Positions 7,963-17,909 of a DNA stretch of 24,565 nucleotides are shown here, one piece after another. The stretch comes from Chara braunii (taxonomy: Eukaryota > Streptophyta > Charophyceae > Charales > Characeae), in contig BFEA01000381.1 of assembly GCA_003427395.1 (NCBI GenBank), positions 777,162 to 801,726 of the forward strand, given 5' to 3'. The translations under genes and the position numbers were made by a program. The notes beneath the pieces are model-generated. The model was not told the DNA's origin and did not search any database. It was given only the letters and a program-made list of their open reading frames with translations. Every line of letters starts with the position of its first letter. Positions within the stretch are counted from its first letter, which is position 1.

Positions 7963-8008
7963 TAGGGTTTAGGGTTTAGGGTTTAGGGCTCAGGGTTTAG
8001 GGTTTAGT
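7963..8008. repeat. Interstitial plant-type telomere repeats
   Basis: TTTAGGG occurs in tandem about three times, is broken by GCTCAGGG, then continues for about two more copies. This is the Arabidopsis-type telomere motif. It starts about 80 bases after the YRDC stop codon, so it may lie in the 3' untranslated region. It is too short to be a telomere. Confidence 0.9.
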
Positions 8009-8085
8009 TTATGAGGGTTTTCACAGCAACTTTGAAAGGGGCTTGAAGTTGACGGTGCTTCCCTGTTTTCCCTCAGGTTCGGGGT

Positions 8086-8420
8086 TTGTCTTCGTGCTTG
8101 GATTTTGTATGTGTCTCTGCATTTGTTTGCATGGTCAGGTGTGCACACATGCTTGTTTGTCGGTTTGATTTGGTTGGGTTGGGTTTGGTTTGGTTTGCGG
8201 TTTTGTTTGGGGTTCGGTTGGGTTTGGGTTGGGTTGGGTTGGGTTGGGTTGGGTTGGGTTGGGTTTAGGGTTTGGTTGAGTAGATGTTAACAGAGTTTTG
8301 ATTTGTCTTCATTCATGCTTGGATTTCGTATGTGTCTGTCCATTTCCATGGTTGGGCGTGCTTACATGCTTGTTTGTTGGTTTTGATTTTTTGATGGGTC
8401 GAGTTGGGTTGGTTCAGTTT
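8086..8420. repeat. Two degenerate direct copies of a GT-rich segment
   Basis: A segment with TTGTCTTC, GCTTGGATTT, GTATGTGTCT and ACATGCTTGTTTGT, then TTGGGTTGG, occurs at about 8086-8185 and again at about 8307-8415. The two copies have diverged and are separated by the GGGTT array. The region is strongly G+T rich on the + strand. No gene is seen. Confidence 0.75.
8215..8273. repeat. GGGTT microsatellite grading into TTTAGGG
   Basis: About nine GGGTT units end in GGGTTTAGGGTTT, which is telomere-like. The pentamer array may derive from the telomere-type repeat 200 bases upstream. Confidence 0.9.
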
Positions 8421-9365
8421 GGTGCGGTTTGGTCGAGACGTGGTTAACCGAGACCCCCGCCACCCCACCCCACCCCACCCCACCCCGACGGCCCCATCCA
8501 GACAGGATAATGCTGCAATGGTACTTAGAAACCTGGAAGCTCATTCCTTCATAATTTAGGAACTCTAGACACCCACCAGATCCAAGGCCCCATTCCAATG
8601 GAGAAGACAAGTGCCCTGACACCACAAAGAGAGTGTTTTCTTTGTTGCAAAATTTAATTTGTTTGTTTTAACAATTACTTTTAATACCCACCCATGTCCC
8701 AAACAAGCCTCGCTTGCCACACAACTTGGCAACAATCTCACAGACCAGTTCAATTTGAAATTCTGGGCACGTCACGCTCGACTCCGCATGAGACAATCTC
8801 ACAGAGGGGTTTCATTTCGGGGCTCGGTTCTGGCATCTGCCTGCAAAAGGTCGCACTCAAGCAATAACCAACTGACACCCTCGAGATAAAGCAAACCGGC
8901 ACTGGCCTCATTTTGGCTGATGCCACGAGGTGGGCAGGCATTGCCGATGGGGGAACCGGCGGTACTAGTGCCAAGCATCTGGCCAGTCACTGAATTCCCC
9001 CCCCTCTACTCGCCCCACCCCCACCCCAACCCCACATTTTAGCGGTGTCTTCTGGCCGATATAGTTGCTGCATAGCAACCAACGATATTGGCCAAGGTCC
9101 TGCCAATCCTGGCTTGGGGGCCCAACCCGTTATCCCTGGCTGGTAGAACATCAAGCATGACCCCCAGGCACATACGTTCCAATGCCCAAACCGTTGAAAG
9201 CCTTCGGTGTACGCCACCGCGGAATTGTTTTTCAAGCCGGAAAGGCACTGGTGGTGTGACAGATCACAGATTGCCAAACCTGTTTTCTTTCTCAAGATGG
9301 AGCAGAAAAGGCACCCACTGCGGGTAACGACTGGCGCAGTTTTAGACCCCGCTGAAGTTCCGTAT
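8421..9365. other. Non-coding DNA, no gene seen
   Basis: No frame shows a recognisable protein. The stretch includes a CCCCA array (8460-8487), a near-repeat of ACAATCTCACAGA at 8733 and 8792, and a C-rich patch near 9000-9032. Open frames are short and overlap on both strands. Confidence 0.55.
8460..8487. repeat. CCCCA pentanucleotide array
   Basis: Five to six CCCCA units in tandem. Confidence 0.85.
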
Positions 9366-9484
9366 TTTGAAACTCACACACATAACAAACCACTTAAATT
9401 TGTCTTTCATTGCCTATTCCAAACTACCAACTGTGTCACAGACAATGTTTCCTCTTTGAAACTCACACACATAACAAACCACTT
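9366..9484. repeat. 30-bp direct repeat, 89 bp apart
   Basis: A 30-base sequence starting TTTGAAACTCACACACATAA occurs identically at 9366-9395 and 9455-9484. The 59-base spacer is unrelated and no gene overlaps. The repeat could be a tandem duplication remnant. Confidence 0.85.
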
Positions 9485-9677
9485 TCTTTCTCTGTGGAAA
9501 TGGCCATGGTAAAACATGGCCATCGTAACATGTGCACTGGGCGGCGCGGGGCTCTACGACTAGCCGTGGAAAGCCATAGCTACACTAGGGTTATTCCTGG
9601 TTCAAAAGGTACTAAAAGTTCTCTGCAGATTGTCTATGTTTTTCCCGATAGGTACTCTACTGAAGGGGTGCACTTGT

Positions 9678-9800
9678 TTGGGTTGGGCTTTTGTCTGGCG
9701 CACGCCTTGCTCACCGTAAATGTGGGCGGGCAGCAGAAATCGGAAAGAGAGACAAGGTGACAGTGAGCAAGGTGTGCGCCAGACAAAAGGCCCACCCAAA
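9678..9800. mobile_element. Foldback (MITE-like) element with about 35-bp arms
   Basis: The arm at 9681-9714, with GGCTTTTGTCTGGCGCACGC, is the inverse of 9763-9797, with two mismatches and one indel. The 48-base loop is G-rich. The flanks TTT and AAA extend the inverted match to about 9678-9800. No target duplication is clear and there is no coding capacity. Confidence 0.75.
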
Positions 9801-9889
9801 AAGGCTCCGCGCTCACTGGAAATGTTCAGTACTTACGGGGTGAGATTCAATGTGTACTCTGCCTGGATCAAAACGACCAACGGCAGTGG

Positions 9890-9946
9890 TACTTCCCGTT
9901 TTCTTTTTTTTCTTTTTTTTTGGGGGGGGGTTTACTTCCCGTTTTC
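9890..9946. repeat. Poly-T/G insertion flanked by 14-bp direct repeats
   Basis: TACTTCCCGTTTTC occurs at 9890-9903 and 9933-9946. The 29 bases between are T-runs with one C, then nine G and TT. The arrangement is like the poly-A site at 6312. Confidence 0.8.
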
Positions 9947-10651
9947 ACACATAGCCAGCTCCAACCTTGCAGAAGTGCGGTCGCCCTGGTTTCTTCCACT
10001 GAGGTACTATACCAAGCATCATTGCAGTTGGGTTCAGGAACGGCTGCTTTTGTCATCGGATAGCAAATGCAGATCAGGCTATCTTAGGAAACCCGCTTAC
10101 GCCCGGTTCCCAGCCGTGTTGCTCCCCACGAATAGATTGGAGCATCGTCTCATAAAAAAATAATAATAATAATTAAAAAAAAAAAAGAAGGAAACCGGAT
10201 TACGATAGCACACAGCGAATCTGTTTTCACTAGTACTAGTATTACTTCTACTCTACCTCTAATTAGTAGTACTTAACTGTCTCCGCATATACTACTACTC
10301 TGCTATACATCCATACTATCATTCCTACTTCTATCTCTAAAAACTACTACCTTCACTACATCCATATGATGAATACTTCTACTCCTGTCTCTGCATGTAT
10401 TACAAATTATGTGTCACTAAAACTACTACCACTAACAATCGTCGATTAGAAGAGGCCGTATAATTCTACCACACTTCCAACGGTGTGATGGCGTGTTGAA
10501 TCCATCACGAACTGTAAACAAGACACACTTTATCATATTCAGTCTGACAATTCCTGACATACTTCCACGGCCGCTTTCTTGTATCCCTATGATCCCATCC
10601 GGACTCTAGCATGTTCACCATTTTCCAAGTTGCGTTTGTTAACAGTTCCAG

Positions 10652-10654
<3 letters not shown>
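9947..10654. other. Non-coding DNA with ACT-rich low complexity
   Basis: No gene recognised. Bases 10148-10190 hold TAA repeats and an A-run. Bases 10230-10435 are a degenerate trinucleotide stretch rich in TACTAC and CTACTT. No open frame has a credible product. Confidence 0.6.
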
Positions 10655-10703
<49 letters not shown>

Positions 10704-10712
10704 ACGCGCACA

Positions 10713-10750
<38 letters not shown>
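10651..10750. repeat. TG microsatellite, compound
   Basis: Two TG runs (10658-10702 and about 10716-10748) are separated by CACGCGCACATG, itself alternating purine/pyrimidine. The whole 100 bases could adopt Z-DNA. Confidence 0.93.
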
Positions 10751-10751
<1 letters not shown>

Positions 10752-11057
10752 GTATTTGTGTCACTCACCCATGCGATTCCATCAGAAATCACATGCGTGC
10801 TCACAGTGCATTCGTTAACAGTTCGATGTGATGTCTGCATCACTCACCCACACTTACTTGATACTGCAACCACTCTCAATTCGATGCGAACATCAATGAT
10901 TGTGTCCATAACTAAAACTCGGATGCGTGAAAAAAGCCATTGTTTCAATATTTTGATCCATCGATCAGATTTTTTGTGCTATCGATCGGATTCCATAAGT
11001 GCTCGAACAGGTCATCTCTTCACCAGCAGTTACATGACATTGTGTGTATCCTTCAGC

Positions 11058-11111
11058 CACATGTCCTTGGTCTTTTTTTTTTTTTTTTTTTTAACACATG
11101 TCCTTGGTCTT
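11058..11111. repeat. Poly-T flanked by exact 17-bp direct repeats
   Basis: CACATGTCCTTGGTCTT occurs at 11058-11074 and 11095-11111, separated by 18 T and AA. On the - strand this reads as a poly-A insertion with a 17-bp target duplication. Confidence 0.82.
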
Positions 11112-11308
11112 GCAACTCTCTCAGTTCTGTTTTCGTTTAATCAAAATGCACTGACATCATGACATCATGGTGGTGGTCCAGAGGGTCCTGAAGACTAAAT
11201 AGGAGCCCAAACTTCAAACCCCAAACCCCAAAATCACACCACTTCAACAACTGGCATGCACTGAAATAGTGCACTTTTTTGAAGTTTTTTCCAACTTATT
11301 CAATTGGA

Positions 11309-11551
11309 AATATGACATGTTTTTTTTTGGGGGGGGCCTTGTTTCTTGAATATAATTTCATTTCGAGATTTCGATATCAAAGGCCCTTAGTTCCCTTTAT
11401 AAACTTCAGGATACAAAAAATGAAACGTAATATGACATGTTTTTTTTTTTTTTTTGGCCTTGTTTCTCTAGTATAATTTCATTTCGATTTCAATATTGAG
11501 GACCCCTTAGTTCCCTTTATAAACTTGAGGATACAAAAAATGAATGAAAGG
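11309..11551. repeat. 120-bp tandem duplication with divergent homopolymers
   Basis: Unit 1 (11309-11428) and unit 2 (11429-11551) share AATATGACATGTTTT, GGCCTTGTTTCT, TATAATTTCATTTCGA, CTTAGTTCCCTTTATAAACT and GATACAAAAAATGAA. The internal homopolymer is nine T plus eight G in unit 1 but sixteen T plus two G in unit 2. Confidence 0.88.
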
Positions 11552-13064
11552 TAACTTCATTATGGTACAGTACACCAATTAGTTTCAAAACTTCCAGTTC
11601 CTATCAAAGCATAGAGATCTGTGAAAAAATAGCCACTTCACCACACATAGCAAACTAATCATAGACTTTTCTTTTCTTTTCTCTTTTTTTTTTTTTTTTT
11701 TTTTGGTGCAAAAATATCCCTTGCGATATGTCTCTATCCTGGCGGAGGTAAGAGGACCGTCAGAACTTTTCATTTTCATCTACTGCAGGCACATTCCTTG
11801 CCCCACCCCAACCATGCAAAAAGGGGAACAATACACTTTTGACAGCCTTGTGATACACAGGCATTTAGACATTCTGCAGCGCAAGTTCAAATACGACGAC
11901 TGAGGAGCTCACCACACCACTTGCCAAACACCAACATTTTCAATGTATCTGGACAGAGCAGGGTCCAAAACATTACTTTTGTTAAATTTGGTCAGTGGTG
12001 CCCTAAGGAGAGAGAGAGAGGCAACAACACCCCCTGTTCCTAACATTCGAAAAAGCACCACAGGTGTGTGCATTTCACCCTCAGGCTGGCCCGAACTTCC
12101 CCAATCCTTCACAAAGTCCTCAGCACACACCAGCAGTTACTGTAGAAAAACAAAACCAAACATCCTCACAAGAAGAAAGGAAAAAAAAAGAAAAGAAAGA
12201 TGTGTTGGGTTTCACCATCCTTCCAAGTTACAAACACTTCCCAACTTTAAGCCGGAAACGACGTAGACAGTCGAACCATCCTGCCTCATTCCCCGCACCT
12301 TCCGCAGAACTTCAAGGCAAGAGAGTACCTACCCTGCAAGAGTATATCCTATACAAAATAAGTCGTTCAGAACTCTTAAGACCACCAGAACCTTTCCCCG
12401 CTTGGAAATCGAAGTCGCACCAATATTATATTCAGAAGCGAAGCAGGAGAGAGCCGCCATTCAGAAGCGAAGCGGTAGAGAGCCGCCATTGATGAGTTTC
12501 GTCTGCACTGATTCAGCAGCTCATTATTAATTTCGGGCCTCCGAAACTGCCTGCCGCCAAGACATGGGAAAGGTACTTGTGGTTTAAGCCGCAAGTACAC
12601 GGCCCCAGCCTTGCAGAACGTTTTTTTGTCGCCACAAGCACAACTCAAGAGGGGCCGCGTGGTGTGGGGTGCCCTTGCAAAAAAAAAAGTCTGCGGCCTC
12701 CAAAGTGGTGCAGGTAACATCTTCCATTTATTTCAGTCACTCAGTGCATGTATTTACAAAACAAAACATTTCACATGATCCATCCACATCATCATTGTAC
12801 ACAGGTTTTGATGCGAATACCTAATCAACTGGGCTTCAGAACCTATGATACATGCCCAATCGGGCAATGTATGGGAAGCCAAGGATCCGATAAGTAATGG
12901 AAAGGACTCTACGTATGGACAATGCAGCGTCAGCCAAGCATCAACAAGCAATGTACATCCAGATACATATGAAAATAGCACAATGTAGCGCAACGGAAGA
13001 CTCAAAGATATGACCTGACCTGTCAGATACTGACACGACACCCCATCATACACCACACATCTGA
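11552..13064. other. Non-coding DNA, no gene seen
   Basis: I recognise no product in any frame. The stretch holds a pyrimidine/T run at 11669-11704, a 29-bp tandem repeat at 12430, and a small hairpin (GTACTTGTGG / CCGCAAGTAC) at 12571-12597. Frames of up to about 140 codons are present but look like chance. Confidence 0.5.
12430..12487. repeat. 29-bp tandem repeat, two units
   Basis: ATTCAGAAGCGAAGC followed by RGAGAGCCGCC-type sequence occurs at 12430-12458 and 12459-12487 with two differences. Confidence 0.88.
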
Positions 13065-13153
13065 GAGAGGGAGGAGGGACCTCAAACACGGAAGAGCGGT
13101 CCCTCCTTACAGACGCACATGAGAGGGAGGAGGGACCTCATACACGGAAGAGC
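13065..13153. repeat. 33-bp direct repeat flanking a hairpin
   Basis: The 33-base sequence containing GGAGGGACCTCA and ACACGGAAGAGC occurs at 13065-13097 and 13121-13153 with one mismatch. The spacer begins GGTCCCTCC, the inverse of GGAGGGACC, so the first copy and spacer can form a hairpin. Confidence 0.85.
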
Positions 13154-13693
13154 TGGCGGAATTGAGGTTTTCATTTTTTTTGTGGAAATTGCATCTGTAA
13201 CCGAGAATTCCCTTTATGCCCAGTCCCAGGGGCAAAATGCATCTTTCCGTTCTTTATTTGTTCTGAGAACACTATATTCTTCTCCGAGTCTCTTCGTTCA
13301 CTAATAATACGCTAACCCTGTAATACCCCACTTTTCCCATGTCCTAATTTATACCTGTACGGGTCCCGATGCACCCAATAACGCTCATCCCCACTGGCCT
13401 AAACCGGTCAGGCAAAACTGGCTATCCACATAATTTGTCCGAGTATGTCGATTATTTGAATGTGACAGTGTTTGTGTATAACCCTGGGCCCACCTAGACC
13501 CCGGGTATATACGGAAGCTAGGATCTGGAACTGGGCATAAACTGCCATAAAGGGAAAACCAGCAGATGCTCACCTTGGGGAAAATTCAGCTCAGCTGAGT
13601 TGGCACACCCATGAACTCGACGGGAAAAGAAGGAAAAAAAAACGGGCGGGCAAGTATACCGGTCCATCCCTGTATGGCCACAAATATACCTGG
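13154..13693. other. Non-coding DNA, no gene seen
   Basis: Frames are short and unrecognised. A - strand frame of 142 codons at 13518-13946 runs through the foldback element that follows and has no known domain, so I do not call it a gene. Confidence 0.5.
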
Positions 13694-13904
13694 AAAGTTG
13701 CAGAAATAGCGTTTTCACGAAGTTTCGAAGCAGGTTTACCGGGGGTACCGTCTTTGCTGACACATACCCAGACCCCGTCCGCCTGGCCTCAGGCAAGCAC
13801 TCCAAGGCAGGCGGGTCCTTCTGTTGCAAAAGGAGGTACCTCCGGTGTATTTGCCTTCCAAACTTCTGAAAAACGTTTTTGAAAAACGGCAGTTCTGCAA
13901 CTTT
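13694..13904. mobile_element. Imperfect foldback element, about 210 bp
   Basis: The left arm (13694-13749), with AAAGTTGCAGAA then CGTTTT and GAAGTTT and ending GGTACC, pairs with the right arm 13835-13904, which has the same landmarks in reverse complement with several indels. The centre is also palindromic (GACCCCGTCCGCCTGG against the complement of 13802-13817). It has no coding capacity and looks like an old MITE. Confidence 0.65.
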
Positions 13905-14278
13905 GCCGGCACAGCACACAGTAAAATCAGGTGTGAGACAGGCCATCAGAGTGGACTGGAGAAGGAAAGTGAAGATGGGGAAGAGGAAAGGAAAACAGCT
14001 GTTCTGGTTTCTTCACACTTGGTCTCGGGGTAACCAGTTAGCAGCCGTGCACACGGAACCTGGCCTGGTAATCTCACGTTGGTTACAAGATAGTGGGACT
14101 GTGAGGCAGACAGAGGTAGGGAATAGGAGGCCGACCAGATAGAGACTAGGAAATACCAGGGCACTCGATTATTTCTCTCTTCTGGACCGAAGTAGGCCAA
14201 CAGGGGCGGAGGGTGAAGAGTGTCACAGTCCGGACGTAACACAGTTCCAATCCGTCGAAGTAGGTCGGTGTCAGGCCG

Positions 14279-14425
14279 AAAAAGGCCTGTGCATTAGTTA
14301 TGTAGGCTAAGTAGCAGTAGCAGGTAGCAGGTAGATGAGGCATAGCAGCAGNAAAAAGGCCTGTGCATTAGTTATGTAGGCTAAGTAGCAGTAGCAGGTA
14401 GCAGGTAGATGAGGCATAGCAGCAG
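14279..14425. repeat. Exact 73-bp repeat around a single N (unmerged overlap)
   Basis: 14279-14351 and 14353-14425 are identical, separated by one N at 14352. This is the usual mark of two contig ends that overlap but were joined without merging. The genome probably has one copy. Confidence 0.9.
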
Positions 14426-14544
14426 GAATAGGATAGACTAGGAAGTAATACTCTGGAATAGTATGTTTCAAGTTTGACAGTTACCTAGTACTTTGTAGTA
14501 CAACCTTATATAAGGTAAGTGAATGTGGATGAAGAGGGAACTTT

Positions 14545-14960
14545 GGGCCTCATCCCACCATACTCACCGTAAGTAAGAGTCCGACAGATACGTAAAAGCC
14601 CGGTCCGCGGGTTTCGCATTAGGTAAGTAAAATGGCACTCCACTGTCCCGACATTGAAGGGAATTTTACGTGAGTGGCGGGGGCCTTTGTTGGCCGTTCT
14701 GGCCACGCCGGACAAAAGAAAAAAAAAAAAATTAATTAAAAGAACTTACGGTAAGTTCGCGTAAGGGTAAGGGCCCGTCGATTTTACGAAAACGGAAAAC
14801 GGAGCTCCCGAAGTTCCCTCCACGACCGCCACGTCGTGAACCGTTTGAACATGCCTCCGTTCACCGCGGAGGCCCCGGGGTTCAAGGAAACTGGTGGGAT
14901 ACCAAAAAAATGCAAAAAAAATCATTTTTTACTTATCGTGAGTTTGGTGGGATGAGGCCT
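14545..14960. mobile_element. Non-autonomous DNA transposon-like element, 32-bp TIRs
   Basis: The left end GGGCCTCATCCCACCA, continuing to 14578, is matched in reverse complement at 14929-14960, with about four differences over 32 bases. The 416-bp interior holds repeated GTAAGT/ACTTAC motifs near both ends (about 14569, 14623, 14746-14773), which could be transposase-binding sites. There is no transposase frame and no clear target duplication. The first seven bases match the MITEs at 762 and 19247. Confidence 0.75.
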
Positions 14961-15075
14961 CTCTGCAGGTACAAGACCTGTAAACTAAGCTGGCTGATGC
15001 TGCCAGACCTCCGGGGCAAATTGTGAGGTTCCCGGCCTCAAGTTGGCTTTATAATTGAACGGATTCAAGTTAGGG

Positions 15076-15455
15076 AAAATTTGTGAAATGCCCTTGAAAG
15101 TTCGATTTATTTGCCGCGTCCCTCTCCAACGGCCGACTTACCCTGTTGTGCCCCTGGTGCCTCGACACTTCCCTGCCGGCCCCTGTAAGTGAGAGGCGCA
15201 ACTTTCGAGCATGCCCCAGTGGCCGTTGGTGGCACTCGCGGCCGTTCCCCTGGCCCTCGAAGAGGATCTACTCGAGCGTACTCGAAATTTGGAACCGGTA
15301 CCGATAGGGGTATATTGAACATAGTTCAGGCCCAAACAACGCCACGGGTTTTCAGGAAACTTCAATCATTGTCAGAGGGGCGCGACAAGGTAAGTCGGCC
15401 GTCAGACGGGCATGCCGCAAATAAATGGAGCTTTCAGGGGCATATCGAAAATTTT
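15076..15455. mobile_element. Non-autonomous element with about 80-bp inverted repeats
   Basis: 15076-15156 is inverted at 15375-15455 with about 80% identity, including ATTTATTTG, TGAAAG and GGCCGACTTACC. The interior is itself rich in inverted CGGCCG and CCAACGGCC motifs. No coding frame is credible and I see no target duplication. Confidence 0.75.
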
Positions 15456-15456
15456 G

Positions 15457-16740
15457 CCTTCGAGTTAAGAACAAAAAAAAAAAAAAAACTTTACAGGCAC
15501 ATTTGTCAGGGGCAAGGGGCAACATGAAATCTCCCCTTCACAGTGAGAGGGAACTATGCTTGCAGGGGTCCCCTCTAGATAACCCTAGGAATAGGTAGTG
15601 AAAGGCAAATCAACAAAGTTCAGAGAAGAATATAGAGAGTATAATAATAATAATAATAATAATAATACACGAACAGACCGACATTTTTGCTACGATACTT
15701 CTCTGAACAGGTATGTCTGCAATTTGCCCAAAAAAAACATGAACTGTTAGAAACAGAGCCCCGCTTCGATTCCAATGGAAGCAGACAAGTAAGAACAACT
15801 CTGAATTTACCTGGGGCAGGCCCATCCAAAGATGAATACGCAAGGCCGTCTACCTTCATTCTAAAAGAGAAATTCCTCCCCGCCCCCCCCCCCCCCTCCC
15901 CCTTCTTGGTGCTCCAAACTCCTTACTCCCTTTCTCCAGTTTCCTCTGATGGCTCGAGCCTCGCCAACCCCTTCCCACAATGACGGACGAGGACTTGCGT
16001 CTGAATTCCCTGAATTCGTTGACGCCATCCGTTGATCATTGGAATTCGTTCTCCTCTGCGAAACTGTTCTCTAACCTTGGTTACTTTCTTTTCTTCCTCA
16101 GGCTCTCTCTCCGTTTTAAACCGTAGTCACTTTCACCACGGCAAAGCCAGTTCTGTTCATTCGCTCTTTCGTTTGCCCGAATTTTTTTGCCAGGATATGC
16201 TGCTGCAATCTCTATCTCCCGAGCCTCGTCCAATCGGTTCCTGTATGCATCCCCCCCTCTTTATGTTTCCTAACGAATCCTAAGGCCTGCAGTGTCGGGT
16301 TCGCTCCCCACATCACCTCCGTGCACTAGGCCTCGGAGCACACCCTTCTGTCTCGCCTGTTCCATGCCACGTCCAATCCCGTCACCCGCAGAATCTTACC
16401 ACGTCATCATCAAGCAGGACCCCAGGTGCTGAAGCTCCCCACGGTCTGCCTCTTCAACAGCAGCTGCCTAGGAATTCTCGAAAATCATAGGCTCGAAGAC
16501 CGAGGCTCGCGAGATTATTGGGTTCTTATTTCAGTTCTGAGTTGCTCGGGGGAAGGGAAAAAATTCGGGCGCAAAAGGCCTTACTGCTAAGGGAACGAGT
16601 GTAAGCAAAGGGTATCATGGAAGATTGCGCCAGGGGCGTCAGCTGGTAAACCGGAAAAGATGATACAAGTCTACCCAGTCAGTCCCCTGGGTTCAGGGTA
16701 ATCAATGGTGTGGAGGTAGGGTAAAGCGAAGAACGAATGT
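15457..16740. other. Non-coding DNA, no gene seen
   Basis: No recognised gene. It includes an A-run (15472-15488), a TAA microsatellite (15640-15668), a C-run (15883-15899) and pyrimidine-rich sequence at 15890-15950. Short frames have no known domains. Confidence 0.5.
15640..15668. repeat. TAA microsatellite
   Basis: About nine TAA/ATA units. Confidence 0.93.
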
Positions 16741-16859
16741 CTAGGGTCGTTTTTTTTACTCGAACACGACGCACCCTGAATATGGCTGTACAGGACCGGA
16801 AAGATAGCTCGTATACATTCATTACCAGGGTGCGTTGTGTTCGGGGGAAAACGCTAGTC
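16741..16859. mobile_element. Foldback element, about 40-bp arms
   Basis: The left arm, with CGAACACGACGCACCCTG (16761-16778), is inverted on the right as CAGGGTGCGTTGTGTTCG (16826-16843), with one mismatch in 18. Weaker matching continues outward through the T-run and CTAG. It is MITE-like with no coding capacity. Confidence 0.7.
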
Positions 16860-17100
16860 GTGGGACTTCCTACGGGTGTTCTCGTCCACAAACAAAAAAC
16901 GACGAGCTCGCACGAGTATTGGTTACATTCCCCGTATCAGCCGAGATTGCCCGAATGCTGATCAGTACGAGGATGCGGACATGACAACTTGTTAAAAACC
17001 CACTTCACCAATCCAGTAGCTCATCGGTCAACAAATACGTGCAGAACAAGGCAATGATGTCACGTGAAGGGATCCGTTTTAACCCCTATCCCCGCCACGG

Positions 17101-17151
<51 letters not shown>

Positions 17152-17909
17152 CACAAAAGTACAGGAAAGTACGTTCCCCCCCCCCCCCATCACACAGACA
17201 CACAGGCAAGCAAAAAAACACAGCAGTTCATGAGCTGAAGCCTGTTTCACATCCGTTACTGTACCTTGATAATGACGGCAAGCAGAGAAAACAAACCGCT
17301 TGAATAGGCCCCCGCCATTGACAATTCAGCAGAGAAAAACAAATTACTAGTACTCATAATGGAGAACACTGCCGGACAACGGCAAACGACTTCAAGGCAG
17401 CGGCGACCACATGGGAAAAGGAGACGGAAGCACAAGAACCACTCACTCCGACATAGAACAGTCCGAATCATCCCGAGTTCCAGCTCATCTTCCAAACGTA
17501 CAGACGACCGAGTAACATTCGTCACCACACAAAACACTGATCGCCAATCCGGAAAGAACAAAAATTATCACGGATCCAAATTCAAATCAATTAATCGATA
17601 AACCGTTAAACCCCAATGGAATGAAACCGTCCGACTGCCGGCAAACTCGTCTTCAACCAAATGCACAAAGGCAAACTACGGATGCAACAGCCGTTGAGAC
17701 TACGAGCTGCTGTGTGAACCAGACCCTACCTCCTAATATAGACCTAACACTCTCTCACTCGAAGCAAACGCAGAGAAAGTCTGGCTATGCATCACCTACT
17801 GTTCTATTCTACGATCGCATATGCGATCAACCGCCTGCCTCCACACGAGGCTCGGAAGTCGCCGATGCAGATTCCTATACAGTAACTAGCAATGAATCCC
17901 GCCCACACT
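16860..17909. other. Non-coding DNA downstream of the aldolase gene
   Basis: The aldolase 3' untranslated region must lie at the right end of this stretch, reading leftwards from 17909. I see no clear AATAAA signal on the - strand within the first 300 bases. The stretch contains a CT microsatellite and a C-run (17176-17188). No other gene is recognised. Confidence 0.55.
17102..17148. repeat. CT microsatellite
   Basis: About 23 CT units. Confidence 0.95.

Noticed and set aside
13518-13946. A - strand frame of 142 codons
   Set aside because: It spans the foldback element at 13694-13904 and has no recognisable domain or codon pattern.
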